Notes: generated by a model from the sequence alone, not told the origin. Counted from the first letter of the stretch, positions 29,131-40,331 are shown. The stretch: DNA of 64,000 nt from Aggregatibacter actinomycetemcomitans DSM 8324 (GCF_000372365.1 NZ_AQUU01000010.1:1-64000); one strand, 5' to 3'. Translations and numbers: made by a program.

Positions 29131-30678
29131 ATGAATAACGAAAATTTACTAAAGAAAGCTAACGAACTCTACGCCCGACGTGGCGAGGTGCGTGAAATCG
29201 CCGCGATCGACTTAGGTTCCAACAGCTTTCATATGATCATCGCCCGCATCGTCAACGGCACGTTACAGGTGCTATCCCGTCTGAAACAGAAAGTCCAGCT
29301 TGCGGAAGGCTTGGATGAAAACCAAGTGTTAAGCCAGGCAGCAATTGAACGCGGGGTAAATTGTCTGGCGTTATTTGCCGAACGCTTGCAGGGATTTTCT
29401 GCCGAAAACGTGAGCGTCGTCGGCACTTACACCTTACGACGCGCGGTAAATAACGACGTGTTTTTACGCCAAGCCGCCAACGTATTTCCTTATCAAATTA
29501 ATATTATCAGCGGCAAAACCGAAGCCAAAACCATCTACGCCGGCGTTTGCCACACCCAACCGGAAACCGGACGTAAATTCGTTATTGATATTGGCGGCGG
29601 TTCAACAGAGATGATTATCGGCGATAATTTCACGCCGTTAATTTACGAAAGCCGTCATGTGGGCTGCGTCAGTTTTGCGAAAAAATTCTTTCCGAACGGC
29701 GAAATCAGCGCGGAAAATTTCCGGCAAGCAAAACAAAGTGCATTGAATAAAATTGAAGATCTCGCCTGGGAATACCGTAACCTGGGTTGGCAATCGGTGC
29801 TGGGTTCATCAGGGACAATCAAAACCGTACACCAAGTAATTTACGAAAATATCGATCCCAACGGCACCATCACGGCACCGCGCTTAGACCAATTGATTGA
29901 ACAAACCTTACAATACTCTCATTTTAACCAACTGAAATTTAATGGCTTAAATCCTGACCGTGCCGATGTTTTTGTGCCAGGATTAGCGATTTTAAGCGCG
30001 GTTTTTGAAAATTTTCACATTGAAAAAATGCGCTATTCCGACGGCGCATTGCGCGAAGGCGTAATGTACAGCCTGGAGCAAAATTTTCAGGTCAACAATA
30101 TTCGGGAACGTACGGCACTGGGTTTGGCGGAGCAATTTAATATCGATCAGGCACAGGCAGAGCGGGTGTATCAAAGCGCGGTTTTATTGTTTAATCAATA
30201 TAATGCCTGGCAAAACACCGAGCTAATTCCGGAAATGCAGGATGTGCTTTTTTGGGCGGCGCGTTTGCATGAAGTGGGCATTGTGATTAACCATAAAGCT
30301 ATGCAGAAACATTCCGCATACATTTTATACAACACGGAACTGCCCGGCTTTGACAACGAACAGCATCGCCTGCTTTCTACCCTGGTGCGCTATCATATCG
30401 GCAACTTTAAACTGCCGGATATGTTCAAGTTTTCCCGCTATAACGAAAAAGACGTTTTAGCCCTCATCCGTATTTTACGTTTGGCGGCGATTATTAACCG
30501 CTCCCGTCAAGCCACCGAGAAAACCGAAAAAATCATCTTGAAAAACGACCGCACTTTTAGCAACTGGCAGTTGGAATTTGAAACGGATTATTTAACCCAT
30601 AACCCGTTACTGAAAAATGATTTGGCATTGGAAAATCGTTTTTTACAAACCTTGGAATTAAGCCTGTCGGCACGTTGA
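29131..30678 (+). CDS. ppx: Exopolyphosphatase
   Basis: Ppx releases phosphate from polyphosphate ends; it belongs to the ASKHA superfamily with GppA. The 515-residue protein has phosphate-binding motifs AAIDLGSNSFHMIIARI near residue 24 and FVIDIGGGSTEMIIG near 150, and an HD-like C-terminal domain (AARLHEVGIVINHKAM near 380). The length and the C-terminal domain favour Ppx or a bifunctional Ppx/GppA. It begins 2 bases after tamB, so expression is probably coupled, and it is closed by a bidirectional terminator. Confidence 0.92.
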   Translation: MNNENLLKKANELYARRGEVREIAAIDLGSNSFHMIIARIVNGTLQVLSRLKQKVQLAEGLDENQVLSQAAIERGVNCLALFAERLQGFSAENVSVVGTYTLRRAVNNDVFLRQAANVFPYQINIISGKTEAKTIYAGVCHTQPETGRKFVIDIGGGSTEMIIGDNFTPLIYESRHVGCVSFAKKFFPNGEISAENFRQAKQSALNKIEDLAWEYRNLGWQSVLGSSGTIKTVHQVIYENIDPNGTITAPRLDQLIEQTLQYSHFNQLKFNGLNPDRADVFVPGLAILSAVFENFHIEKMRYSDGALREGVMYSLEQNFQVNNIRERTALGLAEQFNIDQAQAERVYQSAVLLFNQYNAWQNTELIPEMQDVLFWAARLHEVGIVINHKAMQKHSAYILYNTELPGFDNEQHRLLSTLVRYHIGNFKLPDMFKFSRYNEKDVLALIRILRLAAIINRSRQATEKTEKIILKNDRTFSNWQLEFETDYLTHNPLLKNDLALENRFLQTLELSLSAR

Positions 30679-30692
30679 TTTTCGTGATAAAT

Positions 30693-30731
30693 AAAAAACC
30701 CCCGTTACATCATATAACGGGGATTTTTGTT
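30693..30731. terminator. Bidirectional terminator between ppx and pckA
   Basis: AAAAACCCCCGTTA pairs with TAACGGGGATTTTT over about 8 bases, with A and T tracts on either side, between two convergent genes. Confidence 0.88.
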
Positions 30732-30742
30732 ATATAAGCCGA

Positions 30743-32359
30743 TTACGCTTTGGGACCGGCAGAAATTAAGGCTTTGCCTTCTGCATTGGTAGCGTATTTT
30801 TCGAAGTTCTTCACAAAACGACCGGCAAGATCTTTCGCTTTGGCTTCCCATTGCGCTTTATCGGCATAAGTATCACGCGGATCTAAAATAGCCGGATCAA
30901 CGCCGGGTAATGCCTTAGGAATTGCCAAATTGAAGATTGGTAACTCACTCATTTGCGCTTTTTCGATAGAACCGTCTAAGATGGCGTCGATAATACCCCG
31001 GGTATCTTTAATGGAGATACGTTTGCCCGTGCCGTTCCAACCGGTGTTCACCAAATAGGCTTCCGCACCTGCCGCTTGCATACGTTTTACCAACACTTCC
31101 GCATATTGGGTTGGGTGTAAGGTTAAGAACGCCGCACCGAAACAAGCGGAGAAGGTTGGGGTCGGTTCGGTAATACCACGTTCAGTACCGGCTAATTTCG
31201 CAGTGAAACCGGATAAGAAGTAGTATTTGGTTTGTTCCGGTGTCAATTTAGATACCGGCGGCAACACGCCGAAAGCGTCAGCGGTTAAGAAAATCACTTT
31301 AGTAGCGTGACCTGCGCGGGAAACCGGTTTAACGATGTTATCGATGTGATAAATCGGATAGGAAACGCGGGTGTTTTCGGTTTTGGAACCGTCATCGAAA
31401 TCCACTGAACCGTCTGCACGCACCACTACGTTTTCTAATAAGGCATCACGACGGATTGCGCGATAAATATCCGGTTCGTTTTCTTCGGAAAGGTGAATGG
31501 TTTTCGCGTAACAACCACCTTCAAAGTTGAAGATACCCACATCATCCCAACCGTGTTCATCATCACCGATTAGCTCACGTTTCGGATCGGTAGAAAGGGT
31601 GGTTTTACCGGTGCCGGACAAGCCGAAGAACACAGCAACATCACCGTCTTTGCCTACGTTAGCGGAACAGTGCATTGCGCCCACGCCTTTTAGCGGCAGG
31701 AAGTAGTTCATCATGGAGAACATACCTTTCTTCATTTCACCGCCGTACCAAGTGCCGCCGATTAATTGAATGCGTTCGGTTAAGTTAAACGCCACGAAGT
31801 TTTCGGAATTCAAGCCTTGTTCTTTCCAGTTCGGGTTGGTGCATTTAGAACCGTTCATCACCACGAAACTTGGTTTGAAATCTTTTAATTCGGCGTCTGT
31901 CGGACGAATAAACATATTTTTCACGAAATGCGCCTGCCATGCCACTTCAGTCACGATACGCACCGCAATACGGTCTTTTTCGCTGGCACCGCAGAAGCCG
32001 TCAATCACGAATAAGCGTTTGCCGGAAAGTTCTTTGGTGACGATGTCTTTTAAACTTGCCCAGGTTTCTTGGGTCATCGGTTTATTATCGTTTTTCGCCG
32101 CGTCGGAAGTCCACCATACGGTGTCTTTGGTGGTATCATCTAAAACAATATATTTATCCTTAGGAGAACGTCCGGTAAAAATGCCGGTATCCACAGCGAC
32201 CGCGCCGGTGGTGGTGACGGTGCCTTTTTCGAAACCTTCCAAGCCCGGTTTGGTTTCTTCTTCAAAAAGTTGTTCATAACTTGGGTTATAAACCACTTCT
32301 TTTACATTATGAATGCCAATTGCCTCAAGCTCTTTAACTACGTTGTTTACATCTGTCAT
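30743..32359 (-). CDS. pckA: Phosphoenolpyruvate carboxykinase (ATP)
   Basis: PckA interconverts oxaloacetate and phosphoenolpyruvate. In Pasteurellaceae it mainly fixes CO2 towards succinate in anaerobic growth. The 538-residue protein has the PEPCK P-loop [11 protein letters not shown] near residue 247, the metal-binding [10 protein letters not shown] near 265 and the N-terminal substrate motif [11 protein letters not shown] near 61. I chose the ATG at 32359 (MTDVNNV), preceded by GAGGTGA, over a GTG three codons upstream. It is monocistronic. The 257 bases upstream are AT-rich, and I see no secure operator there. Confidence 0.96.
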   Translation of the reverse strand: MTDVNNVVKELEAIGIHNVKEVVYNPSYEQLFEEETKPGLEGFEKGTVTTTGAVAVDTGIFTGRSPKDKYIVLDDTTKDTVWWTSDAAKNDNKPMTQETWASLKDIVTKELSGKRLFVIDGFCGASEKDRIAVRIVTEVAWQAHFVKNMFIRPTDAELKDFKPSFVVMNGSKCTNPNWKEQGLNSENFVAFNLTERIQLIGGTWYGGEMKKGMFSMMNYFLPLKGVGAMHCSANVGKDGDVAVFFGLSGTGKTTLSTDPKRELIGDDEHGWDDVGIFNFEGGCYAKTIHLSEENEPDIYRAIRRDALLENVVVRADGSVDFDDGSKTENTRVSYPIYHIDNIVKPVSRAGHATKVIFLTADAFGVLPPVSKLTPEQTKYYFLSGFTAKLAGTERGITEPTPTFSACFGAAFLTLHPTQYAEVLVKRMQAAGAEAYLVNTGWNGTGKRISIKDTRGIIDAILDGSIEKAQMSELPIFNLAIPKALPGVDPAILDPRDTYADKAQWEAKAKDLAGRFVKNFEKYATNAEGKALISAGPKA

Positions 32360-32616
32360 ATACTTCACCTCATTGTGTTAAAAGTTAAAAATTGGACAAC
32401 ATTCTATGAAAATTTCTCCCTAAAAACTGTTAGCTTGATCAAATATTTGAACATTGCTTTATTTTTTATTGCATTTTAGGTAAATTTACCCGCCGATTTG
32501 AGAAGCATTTTCGCTCTATTAAAAATAACGCAAAAAACCACCGCACTTTCAATGGGAACTTATGATTTAGCGCCCGTTCTAAGTAACACAATGATCAACC
32601 ACCCGGAAGGAATAGC

Positions 32617-33261
32617 ATGAAATTACGCAAAACCTTTTTACTTGTCGCTTTACTTTACTTTCCCGCCGCGTGGGCTGCAGACCTTGCCGGTTTAAACATC
32701 AAATACAGTTCCAATTATTTAATGCCGGCTTATGTACATTTCAAATCGGACGGCTTTGAATATACAATTAAAGCTAACATTAACGTGCCTTTATACAACA
32801 TTCAGTTCACCTCCAAAGGTACGCAAAGTAGCAACTTTTTCAATATGTTAAGTTATCAAGACACGCGTAACAACAAACCTTATGCAAAAGCCAAAATCGC
32901 CAATCATAAAATCGAATACGGCAAAGTAAAAAACGGCTTAAAAACCGAAGATTTAACCTTGCCGACCTATGATTTATTCACTGTGGCATTCCAGCTCAGT
33001 TATTATGATAAACTGCCGAACAGCTTCCAAATCACCAACGGCAAAAAACTCTACCCAATGGAAAATGTAGTGCTGAACACCAGCAAGAAACAGGTTAAAT
33101 ATAACAAACAAGAGGTGACCGAAATCACCTACAAATTCAAAACCGGCGATAAAGACATTATGGTGAAAAAACACGAGGGAGAAAAATTCCCTCGCTTTAT
33201 TTCCTACAATCGCGACGGCGATAAGTACGAACTCACCTTCAGCGAGTTTGTGAAAGACTAA
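32617..33261 (+). CDS. Secreted DUF3108-like protein
   Basis: This 214-residue protein has a clear signal peptide (residues 1-20, cleavage after AWA, then ADLAG). The mature part is rich in beta-strand and basic residues and resembles the DUF3108 family of periplasmic proteins with unknown function. It has no lipobox and no transmembrane helix. GGAAGGA precedes the ATG. An uptake signal lies in the leader near 32540. It stands alone between pckA (divergent) and nudC. Confidence 0.75.
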   Translation: MKLRKTFLLVALLYFPAAWAADLAGLNIKYSSNYLMPAYVHFKSDGFEYTIKANINVPLYNIQFTSKGTQSSNFFNMLSYQDTRNNKPYAKAKIANHKIEYGKVKNGLKTEDLTLPTYDLFTVAFQLSYYDKLPNSFQITNGKKLYPMENVVLNTSKKQVKYNKQEVTEITYKFKTGDKDIMVKKHEGEKFPRFISYNRDGDKYELTFSEFVKD

Positions 33262-33399
33262 AATTTTATCGAAAAACAAGGCCGCCTGAATAAAAAAATT
33301 GACTTTTTATTGAAAAGTGCGATCACAAAAAACAACGTTTTTTTAAATCGGGTGAATAAAAATTTATGTATTTTTCACGCAGTTAAACAGGTGCTAAAA

Positions 33400-34185
33400 A
33401 TGGACGCTATTCAGCCTGAAGATAAGGGCTTTTGGCTTTTCACTCAGGGATCAACAATACATTTAATTGACGGCAAGCTTCCTTTCGGCAATGCCGCCGA
33501 ACTGGGTTTCGTCGGGCTTCATGCTATGCGCATCGGCGAATGGCTGGAGCAACCGTTATATTTGGTGGAAACCCAACCGAACGACAACCGCACCTATTTT
33601 TCTTTACGCGATCAACTGCCGCTGCCGCAAGCGCAATTTAATCTGTTGAGCTGCGGCGTGGAGTTAAATCATTTCTATCAGACCCATCAATTCTGCGGAA
33701 AGTGCGGTGGAAAAACCGAGCAAATGCAGGAGGAATGGGCGGTAAAATGCCGTGCCTGCGGTTTTCATACCTATCCCGTCATTTGCCCTTCCATTATCGT
33801 TGCAGTACGACACGATTCACAAATCCTGCTGGCAAATCATATGCGCCACAAAGGCGGCATTTACACCACGTTGGCGGGTTTTGTGGAAGTAGGCGAAACC
33901 TTTGAGGATGCGGTACATCGCGAAATTTGGGAGGAAACCCAAATCAAAGTAAAAAATTTGCGTTATTTCGGCAGCCAGCCTTGGGCGTTTCCTAATTCGC
34001 AAATGGTGGGTTTTTTAGCCGATTATGAAGGCGGCGAGATTACTATTCAGCGTGAAGAACTTTATGACGCACAATGGTTTGATTGCGACCAACCGTTGCC
34101 CGAACTGCCACCGCGCGGCACCATCGCACGCAAATTGATTGAAACCACACTTGAATTGTGTAAACAGTATAAAAATAAACCATGA
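33400..34185 (+). CDS. nudC: NADH pyrophosphatase / RNA decapping hydrolase
   Basis: NudC cleaves NADH and removes NAD caps from RNA. The 261-residue protein has a four-cysteine zinc ribbon (CGKCGG and CRACG near residues 105-130), the Nudix box GFVEVGETFEDAVHREIWEE near 165 and the NADH-specific SQPWAFPNSQ near 195. I chose the ATG at 33400 (MDAIQPEDKGFWLF) by similarity to E. coli NudC; 30 upstream in-frame codons include an uptake signal and look like leader. hemE follows after 12 bases. Confidence 0.93.
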   Translation: MDAIQPEDKGFWLFTQGSTIHLIDGKLPFGNAAELGFVGLHAMRIGEWLEQPLYLVETQPNDNRTYFSLRDQLPLPQAQFNLLSCGVELNHFYQTHQFCGKCGGKTEQMQEEWAVKCRACGFHTYPVICPSIIVAVRHDSQILLANHMRHKGGIYTTLAGFVEVGETFEDAVHREIWEETQIKVKNLRYFGSQPWAFPNSQMVGFLADYEGGEITIQREELYDAQWFDCDQPLPELPPRGTIARKLIETTLELCKQYKNKP

Positions 34186-34197
34186 TAAGGAACGGGT

Positions 34198-35262
34198 ATG
34201 ACTACATTGAAAAATGATCGTTATTTGAGAGCGTTGCTACGCCAACCGGTGGATATGACGCCGATTTGGATGATGCGTCAGGCGGGACGCTATTTGCCGG
34301 AATATAAGGCGACCCGTGCACAGGCAGGCGATTTTATGTCCCTGTGCCGCAATGCGGAATTGGCGTGTGAGGTGACGCTACAGCCATTGCGTCGCTATGA
34401 TTTGGACGCGGCGATTTTATTTTCCGATATTTTAACGATTCCTGACGCCATGGGGCTGGGATTAAGCTTTGGTGCAGGGGAAGGACCGAAATTTGAACGG
34501 GTTATCGACAGCAAAAGTGCGGTGGAAAATTTACCCGTTCCTGACCCGGAACAGGAGCTGCAATATGTAATGAACGCCGTGCGCACTATTCGCCGTGAAC
34601 TGAAAGGTGAGGTGCCGCTCATCGGTTTTTCCGGTAGCCCGTGGACATTGGCGACCTACATAGTGGAAGGCGGTTCTTCCAAAGCCTTCACAAAAATTAA
34701 AAAAATGTTGTATGCCGAACCGCACTTATTGCACGCGTTGTTGGATAAACTTGCCGACAGCGTTATTTTGTATTTGAATGCACAAATTAAAGCGGGTGCG
34801 CAAGCGGTGATAGTGTTTGACACCTGGGGCGGCGTGTTGGCGCACCGCGATTATCCAGCATTTTCGCTGCACTATATGCACAAAATCGTGGACGGCTTAA
34901 TTCGCGAACATGAAGAGCGTCGCGTGCCGGTCACGTTATTTACCAAAGGCGGCGGACTCTGGCTGGAAGCCATTGCCGACACCGGCTGTGATGCGGTGGG
35001 GCTGGACTGGACGGTGGACATCGCCGAAGCCCGTCGTCGTGTGGGGCATAAAGTAGCGCTGCAAGGCAATTTGGATCCGAGCGTGTTGTACGCACCGGCA
35101 AACCGAATTGAAGATGAAGTGCGGTCAATTTTGGCGGCGTTTGGTGCGGGCAACGGCCATGTGTTTAACCTCGGTCACGGCATTCATCAGGATGTGCCGG
35201 TAGAAAGTCCGAAACGGTTGGTAGACGCAGTACATCAGCTGTCTCAGCCTTATCATCTCTAA
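34198..35262 (+). CDS. hemE: Uroporphyrinogen decarboxylase
   Basis: HemE converts uroporphyrinogen III to coproporphyrinogen III in haem synthesis. The 354-residue protein carries the diagnostic [11 protein letters not shown] near residue 25, the catalytic aspartate region [12 protein letters not shown] near 78 and [13 protein letters not shown] near 143. AAGGA precedes the ATG. It follows nudC closely and precedes yjaG by 14 bases, the same nudC-hemE-yjaG order as in E. coli. Confidence 0.96.
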   Translation: MTTLKNDRYLRALLRQPVDMTPIWMMRQAGRYLPEYKATRAQAGDFMSLCRNAELACEVTLQPLRRYDLDAAILFSDILTIPDAMGLGLSFGAGEGPKFERVIDSKSAVENLPVPDPEQELQYVMNAVRTIRRELKGEVPLIGFSGSPWTLATYIVEGGSSKAFTKIKKMLYAEPHLLHALLDKLADSVILYLNAQIKAGAQAVIVFDTWGGVLAHRDYPAFSLHYMHKIVDGLIREHEERRVPVTLFTKGGGLWLEAIADTGCDAVGLDWTVDIAEARRRVGHKVALQGNLDPSVLYAPANRIEDEVRSILAAFGAGNGHVFNLGHGIHQDVPVESPKRLVDAVHQLSQPYHL

Positions 35263-35276
35263 AGTGCGGTGGAAAT

Positions 35277-35870
35277 ATGATGCGAAATCCTATTCATAAA
35301 CGTTTAGAAAATTTAGCCACCTGGCAACACCTGACTTTCATAGCGTGCCTGTGCGAGCGGATGTACCCTAATTATCAGCTGTTTTGCCAAATTACCGAAC
35401 AACCACAACATGCCAAGGTGTATCACAATATTCTGAATTTGGCGTGGGAATATTTAACCGTTAAAGACGAGAAGATTAATTTTGAAAATCAGCTGGAAAA
35501 ACTGGAAAACATCATTCCCGATGTGAATGACTATGATTTTTACGGTGTGGTGCCTGCGTTGGATGCCTGTGAAGCATTATCGGAAATGTTACATACCATC
35601 ATTGCCGGCGATTCCCTAACCCAAGCGGTGAAATTAAGCCAATTATCTTTGCAAACCGTGGCGGATTTGCTAGCGGAACAAAATGAACGCGAATTATCCG
35701 AGACAGAATTAAAGGAAAGCGAGGAAATTCAGCAAGAATTGGACGTGCAATGGCAAATTTATCGCGCACTGAAAGACGCGGAAAAGCGCAATGTTGAGCT
35801 GATTCTGGGTTTAAAAAATGAGTTACGCGAGGTAGGAATTTCGAATATTTGTGTAAAAATTGACCAATAG
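35277..35870 (+). CDS. yjaG: YjaG family protein (DUF416), function unknown
   Basis: This 197-residue cytoplasmic DUF416 protein of unknown function has acidic, all-helical sequence starting MMRNPIHKRLENLATWQHL; the motif YDFYGVVPALDACEAL near residue 85 is typical. The start could be either of two adjacent ATGs. It follows hemE by 14 bases across an uptake signal. In E. coli yjaG likewise sits between hemE and hupA, matching the order here. Confidence 0.88.
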   Translation: MMRNPIHKRLENLATWQHLTFIACLCERMYPNYQLFCQITEQPQHAKVYHNILNLAWEYLTVKDEKINFENQLEKLENIIPDVNDYDFYGVVPALDACEALSEMLHTIIAGDSLTQAVKLSQLSLQTVADLLAEQNERELSETELKESEEIQQELDVQWQIYRALKDAEKRNVELILGLKNELREVGISNICVKIDQ

Positions 35871-36036
35871 TGCGATATTTTCTGCAAAAATAACATTTCC
35901 TGCTTTGCTTTAAGTGCAACTTAGATTAAGCTTTGCACTGCACTGATTCCAGTGATTATGGTCATTGAATAGATAATCTTAAACGTTGTTTATTCCACCA
36001 ATGTCAAATTTATTTAAAAATAGAAGGTACTAGTCT

Positions 36037-36309
36037 ATGAACAAAACAGATTTAATTGATGCTATCGCAAGCTCAGCTGAATTGAACAAAAAACAAGCTA
36101 AAGCAGCTTTAGAAGCAACTTTAGACGCTATCACCGGCAGCTTGAAAAAAGGTGAGGCGGTGCAATTAATCGGTTTCGGTACATTTAAAGTGAACGCACG
36201 CAAAGCGCGTACCGGTCGTAATCCGCAAACCGGCGCAGAAATCAAAATTGCTGCATCTAAAGTTCCGGCATTCGTTTCCGGTAAAGCATTAAAAGATGCT
36301 GTTAAATAA
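36037..36309 (+). CDS. hupA: Nucleoid protein HU (alpha-type)
   Basis: HU is a small DNA-bending nucleoid protein. The 90-residue sequence is complete: [11 protein letters not shown] start, [21 protein letters not shown] near residues 46-66 (the DNA-binding arm) and [10 protein letters not shown] end. The 166-base upstream region probably holds its own promoter, and a strong terminator follows. It is assigned alpha-type by context (hemE-yjaG-hup) and sequence. Confidence 0.96.
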   Translation: MNKTDLIDAIASSAELNKKQAKAALEATLDAITGSLKKGEAVQLIGFGTFKVNARKARTGRNPQTGAEIKIAASKVPAFVSGKALKDAVK

Positions 36310-36333
36310 TTAGCCCCTGTCTTTAATGAACTT

Positions 36334-36363
36334 AACCCTGTTTATCAAAACAGGGTTTTTTAT
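36334..36363 (+). terminator. Terminator after hupA
   Basis: AACCCTGTTT pairs with AAACAGGGTT and is followed by six T, 25 bases past the stop codon. Confidence 0.88.
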
Positions 36364-36455
36364 TTGCTATTTCCGAAAATTCTTCCGTTTACACCCAGCC
36401 TAAATACCGCTAAACTTTCGAACCGAAATTTAATTTGAACTATTTTGACCCAAAA

Positions 36456-37232
36456 ATGACTAAGCGAAACATTCAGACCCGTAATACGCAACAGCGTCGC
36501 CACGGCATCATGCAATTATTGCAGGAACGGGGCGAAATCAGCGTCGAGCAATTGGTGCAATTATTCGATACCTCGGAAGTGACTATTCGTAAAGATTTAT
36601 CGGTGCTGCAAAGTAATGGTTTTCTGCTGCGTCGTTATGGCGGTGCGATTTTAATGCCGCAGGAATTGCTGGAAGATGCGCAAGAAGATTTTCTTTCGGA
36701 ACGAAAGTTGGCAATTGCGAAAGTCGCGGCGGAACGCATTCGCGATCATAATCGTATTATTATCGACAGTGGTACCACCACGGCAGCATTGATTAAACAG
36801 CTAAATCACAAGCAAGGTCTGGTGGTGATGACCAATTCCATGTATGTAGCGAATGAGTTGCGTTCTTTAGAAAATGAACCGACCCTGTTAATGACCGGCG
36901 GCACTTGGGATAACCGTTCCGAATCCTTTCAAGGCAATGTGGCGGAACAGGTGTTGCGTTCTTATAACTTTGATCAGTTATTTATCGGCGCGGATGGCAT
37001 TGATTTTGAACGTGGCACGACCACCTTTAACGAATTGGTTGGTTTAAGCCGTGTTATGGCGGAAGTGGCACGTGAAGTGATTGTGATGGTGGAATCACAA
37101 AAAATCGGGCGCAAAATGCCCAATGTAGAATTAACCTGGCAGCAAATTGATGTATTAATTACCGATAGTTTGTTGTCGGAAGAAAGCAAAAACCGTATTG
37201 CAGCCCATGGCGTAGAGGTGATCTGCGCCTAA
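36456..37232 (+). CDS. DeoR-family regulator upstream of glmS
   Basis: This 258-residue DeoR/GlpR-type transcription factor has a winged helix at residues 17-70 (RRHGIMQLLQERGEISVEQL, then TSEVTIRKDLSVL) and the sugar-phosphate effector domain (IIDSGTTTAALIKQL near 110, LFIGADGID near 180). I chose the ATG at 36456 over a TTG seven codons earlier. The gene ends 54 bases before glmS, so the likely effector is an amino-sugar phosphate and the likely target is glmS; both are inferred from position. Confidence 0.85.
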   Translation: MTKRNIQTRNTQQRRHGIMQLLQERGEISVEQLVQLFDTSEVTIRKDLSVLQSNGFLLRRYGGAILMPQELLEDAQEDFLSERKLAIAKVAAERIRDHNRIIIDSGTTTAALIKQLNHKQGLVVMTNSMYVANELRSLENEPTLLMTGGTWDNRSESFQGNVAEQVLRSYNFDQLFIGADGIDFERGTTTFNELVGLSRVMAEVAREVIVMVESQKIGRKMPNVELTWQQIDVLITDSLLSEESKNRIAAHGVEVICA

Positions 37233-37286
37233 AGTGCGGTGGTTTTCGCAAGCGTTTTTTTATTTAATTCAGGAGAGCTAAAGCTT

Positions 37287-39119
37287 ATGTGTGGAATCGT
37301 CGGTGCAGTAGCACAACGTGATATCGCGGAAATTTTAATTAACGGATTGCATCGTCTTGAGTATCGTGGTTACGACTCGGCAGGTTTGGCGGTGGTCAAT
37401 TCGCAACATGAATTGCAACGTGTGCGCTGCTTAGGCAAAGTGAAAGCGTTAGATGATGCAGTGGAAAAAACGCCATTAATCGGCGGCACCGGGATTGCGC
37501 ATACCCGTTGGGCAACCCATGGCGAACCTTCCGAAGAAAATGCCCATCCGCACGTTTCCGGCAATTTTGCCGTGGTGCATAACGGCATTATTGAAAATTA
37601 CGAAGAATTGCGTACATTGTTGAAAGAGCGCGGTTATGTCTTTACCTCCCAAACCGACACGGAAGTGATTGCGCACTTGGTGGAATGGGAAATGCGCACG
37701 GCGGGTAGCTTATTGGAAGCGGTGCAAAAAGTGGTGAAACAATTAACCGGTGCTTACGGCATGGTGGTGATGGATCGTATGCAACCGGAACATTTGGTTG
37801 CCGCCCGTTCCGGTAGCCCGTTGGTGATCGGTTTAGGGATTGGTGAAAACTTCCTTGCTTCCGACCAGCTTGCGTTGTTAAGCGTGACACGTCGCTTTAT
37901 TTTCCTGGAAGAAGGCGACATCGCCGAAATTACCCGTCGTTCCGTGGATATTTACGATCGCGACGGCAACAAAGTCGAACGTGAAGCGCACGATTCCAAT
38001 TTAGAAAACGATGCGGCGGAAAAAGGCAAATATCGCCACTTCATGCAAAAAGAAATTTACGAACAGCCGACCGCACTGATTAACACCATGGAAGGTCGTG
38101 TGACCCACAATAACGTGATAGTTGAAGCTATCGGTAACAGTGCCAAAGAAATTCTGGAAAAAGTCGAACATGTTCAAATCGTTGCTTGCGGTACGTCGTA
38201 CAACTCCGGTATGGTGGCGCGTTATTGGTTTGAAAGCATAGCAGGCGTCAGCTGCGATATTGAAATCGCTTCCGAATTCCGTTACCGCAAATTCGTGGTG
38301 CGCCCGAACAGCCTGTTGATTACCCTTTCCCAATCCGGTGAAACGGCGGATACGTTAGCCGCCTTGCGTTTGGCGAAAGAGAAAGGTTACATGGCGGCAA
38401 TGACCATTTGTAACGTGGCGGGTTCCTCTTTGGTGCGTGAATCCGATTTAGCCTTCATGACCCGCGCCGGCGTGGAAATCGGCGTAGCTTCGACCAAAGC
38501 TTTCACTACGCAATTGGCGTCATTGTTAATGTTGGTGGTGGCGATCGGTAAGGCGAAACACACGCTTTCCGCCGAAAAAGAACAGGAAATGGTCAAAGCC
38601 TTGCAAGCCTTGCCGGCAGAGATTGAAAAAGCCTTGGCTTTCGATAAACAAATTGAAGCCTTGGCGGAAGATTTCGCCGAAAAACACCATGCCTTATTCT
38701 TAGGTCGCGGCGAATATTATCCGATTGCCATGGAAGCGTCCTTGAAGCTGAAAGAAATTTCTTACATTCACGCCGAAGCTTATGCTGCCGGTGAATTGAA
38801 ACACGGCCCGTTGGCGCTCATTGACGCGGATATGCCGGTGATCGTGGTGGCACCGAACAATGAATTGTTGGAAAAAATCAAATCCAATATTGAAGAAGTA
38901 CGCGCTCGTGGCGGTCAATTGTACGTTTTCGCCGACAAAGAAGCGGGCTTCACCGAAGCGGAAGGGATGAAAATCATCACCATGCCGACGGTCAACGAAA
39001 TCACCGCGCCGATTTATTACACCGTGCCAATGCAGTTGTTGGCGTATCACATCGCGCTGATTAAAGGCACCGATGTGGATCAGCCGCGTAACCTGGCGAA
39101 AGCGGTCACAGTAGAGTAA
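37287..39119 (+). CDS. glmS: Glucosamine-6-phosphate synthase
   Basis: GlmS makes glucosamine-6-phosphate from fructose-6-phosphate and glutamine, the first step to cell-wall and LPS amino sugars. The 610-residue enzyme starts MCGIVGAV (the catalytic cysteine becomes residue 1) and has the glutaminase domain ([13 protein letters not shown] near 75), two SIS sugar-isomerase domains (CGTSYNSG near 302, [11 protein letters not shown] near 348) and the C-terminal [22 protein letters not shown] fixes the start at 37287. No glmS ribozyme is seen in the 54-base gap upstream. Confidence 0.97.
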   Translation: MCGIVGAVAQRDIAEILINGLHRLEYRGYDSAGLAVVNSQHELQRVRCLGKVKALDDAVEKTPLIGGTGIAHTRWATHGEPSEENAHPHVSGNFAVVHNGIIENYEELRTLLKERGYVFTSQTDTEVIAHLVEWEMRTAGSLLEAVQKVVKQLTGAYGMVVMDRMQPEHLVAARSGSPLVIGLGIGENFLASDQLALLSVTRRFIFLEEGDIAEITRRSVDIYDRDGNKVEREAHDSNLENDAAEKGKYRHFMQKEIYEQPTALINTMEGRVTHNNVIVEAIGNSAKEILEKVEHVQIVACGTSYNSGMVARYWFESIAGVSCDIEIASEFRYRKFVVRPNSLLITLSQSGETADTLAALRLAKEKGYMAAMTICNVAGSSLVRESDLAFMTRAGVEIGVASTKAFTTQLASLLMLVVAIGKAKHTLSAEKEQEMVKALQALPAEIEKALAFDKQIEALAEDFAEKHHALFLGRGEYYPIAMEASLKLKEISYIHAEAYAAGELKHGPLALIDADMPVIVVAPNNELLEKIKSNIEEVRARGGQLYVFADKEAGFTEAEGMKIITMPTVNEITAPIYYTVPMQLLAYHIALIKGTDVDQPRNLAKAVTVE

Positions 39120-39143
39120 TCGCAAAAAACGCTTTAAAATTCC

Positions 39144-39184
39144 ACCGCACTTTGGTTTCAGCAATCAAAGTGCGGTTTGTTTTT
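39144..39184. repeat. 41-bp direct repeat, left copy; uptake-signal hairpin terminator of glmS
   Basis: Two inverted uptake signals, ACCGCACTTTG and CAAAGTGCGGT, flank an 11-base loop and are followed by a T tract, a typical terminator for glmS. The whole 41 bases, loop included, recur exactly at 47755-47795 in the same orientation, on the far side of the esterase/reductase block. Confidence 0.85.
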
Positions 39185-39233
39185 TGGGAGATTTTGCAAT
39201 TTATGATCGAGAAAATAATCGCTCTTTACATAT

Positions 39234-39253
39234 CCTCCCGCTTGCTTGCGGGA
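39234..39253. repeat. Small palindrome at the left edge of the accessory block
   Basis: CTCCCGC and GCGGGAG flank TTGCTT, preceded by TATC. The sequence is related to the CTCTCGCCCGCTTGCGG-type units near 42590, 44550 and 46720. Confidence 0.6.
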
Positions 39254-39270
39254 GAAGGGAGATGAAAGAA

Positions 39271-40331
39271 TTACAATTTCTTCCCAAAGAAATCCGTCAA
39301 TTTCTCGCTGATTTGTTTCACATATTCAGGCTTCCAGTAGGTTTCGATATGGCTCGCTCCTGGGATTTTCACCAATTCTTTGTCTTGCGAACCTGCTTTT
39401 TCAAAGGCTTTGTCGCTCATATAAAGGGTGTCGGCTTTGTCGCCTGCCACGATCAATAATGGCGTGTTGATGAGTTCCGCGTGGTCGGTGGCGTCCCATG
39501 TCATTAAGTCTAACAAGCTACCCATGGTGTAACGTGGCGTGCTGTTTGGGTGGCGGTGGGTGATGCCGTAGTATTCAAAACCGTCTTTGTATAAGCCAGC
39601 AGGCATTTTCGCCACGTCCGCTTCGGTGATTTTGCTCATATCCGCATTCGCTGCGTATTCCACGTTGCCTTTGGCTTCTTCGGTACGCGCTGCCGCCGCT
39701 TGTGCAAGGCGTTCTTGAATAGTAGAAACTTGGCTTCCGCCTAAGCCGTTACGACGCACATCACCTGTGTTGAACAAGCTCACGGTTGCCACGGCGTGCA
39801 AGCGTTTGTCGCTTTGTGCTGCCGCGAAGGTGTAACCGCCACCGCCACAAATGCCTAATGCCCCGATACGGTTGGTATCTACGCCTTGATATTTTTCAAG
39901 GAAGTCCACCATTGCGTGAACATCGTTGATACGGTTTGCCGGTTTGTCGGTTTGACGTGGTTCGCCACCGCTTGCACCTTGGTATGCCGCATCAGCCGCG
40001 ATGGTGATATTTGTTCGGCTAATTTTTGGGCGTATAAGCCTGCCACTTGCTCTTTCACGCCGCCGTTCGGGTGCGCTACGGTAATTGCCGGGTATTTTTT
40101 GTTTGGGTCAAAGTTGGCTGGTGTGTAAACGTTGGCGGAAATTTTAATGCCGTCGTTATTAACGTAAGTCACCGGGTGAATATTCACTTTGCCTTTCACG
40201 TTTTCGGTGATTGCCCCGTCATAAGCCAAGGTGAACGGATTTTATTTGTAATCTGCTGCCATTGCATTTGCTCCTAAAAATGATGTACCAATTAATGTGG
40301 CTAAAAGGGTGGTTTTTAAAAGTTTCTTCAT
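39271..40331 (-). pseudogene. Secreted alpha/beta hydrolase, disrupted by a stop and a frameshift
   Basis: The original reading frame starts at 40331 with a signal peptide (MKKLLKTTLLATLIGTSFLG, cleavage after ANA or MAA). It is stopped by TAA at 40242-40244 (DYK-stop-NPFTLAYDG) and later loses frame at about 40008-40013, where KLAEQ should run into ITIAADAAYQGASGGE. The C-terminal part has the nucleophile elbow GICGGGGYTFA, resembling the dienelactone-hydrolase-like YcjY family with Gly-Cys-Gly or Gly-x-Gly elbows, and a C-terminal catalytic His in PGASHIETYW. Two independent lesions argue for a true pseudogene of about 355 codons. Confidence 0.85.

Noticed and set aside
37233-37286. Possible glmS ribozyme
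   Set aside because: The gap before glmS is only 54 bases, holds an uptake signal and the ribosome site, and has no ribozyme core. That element is typical of Gram-positives.
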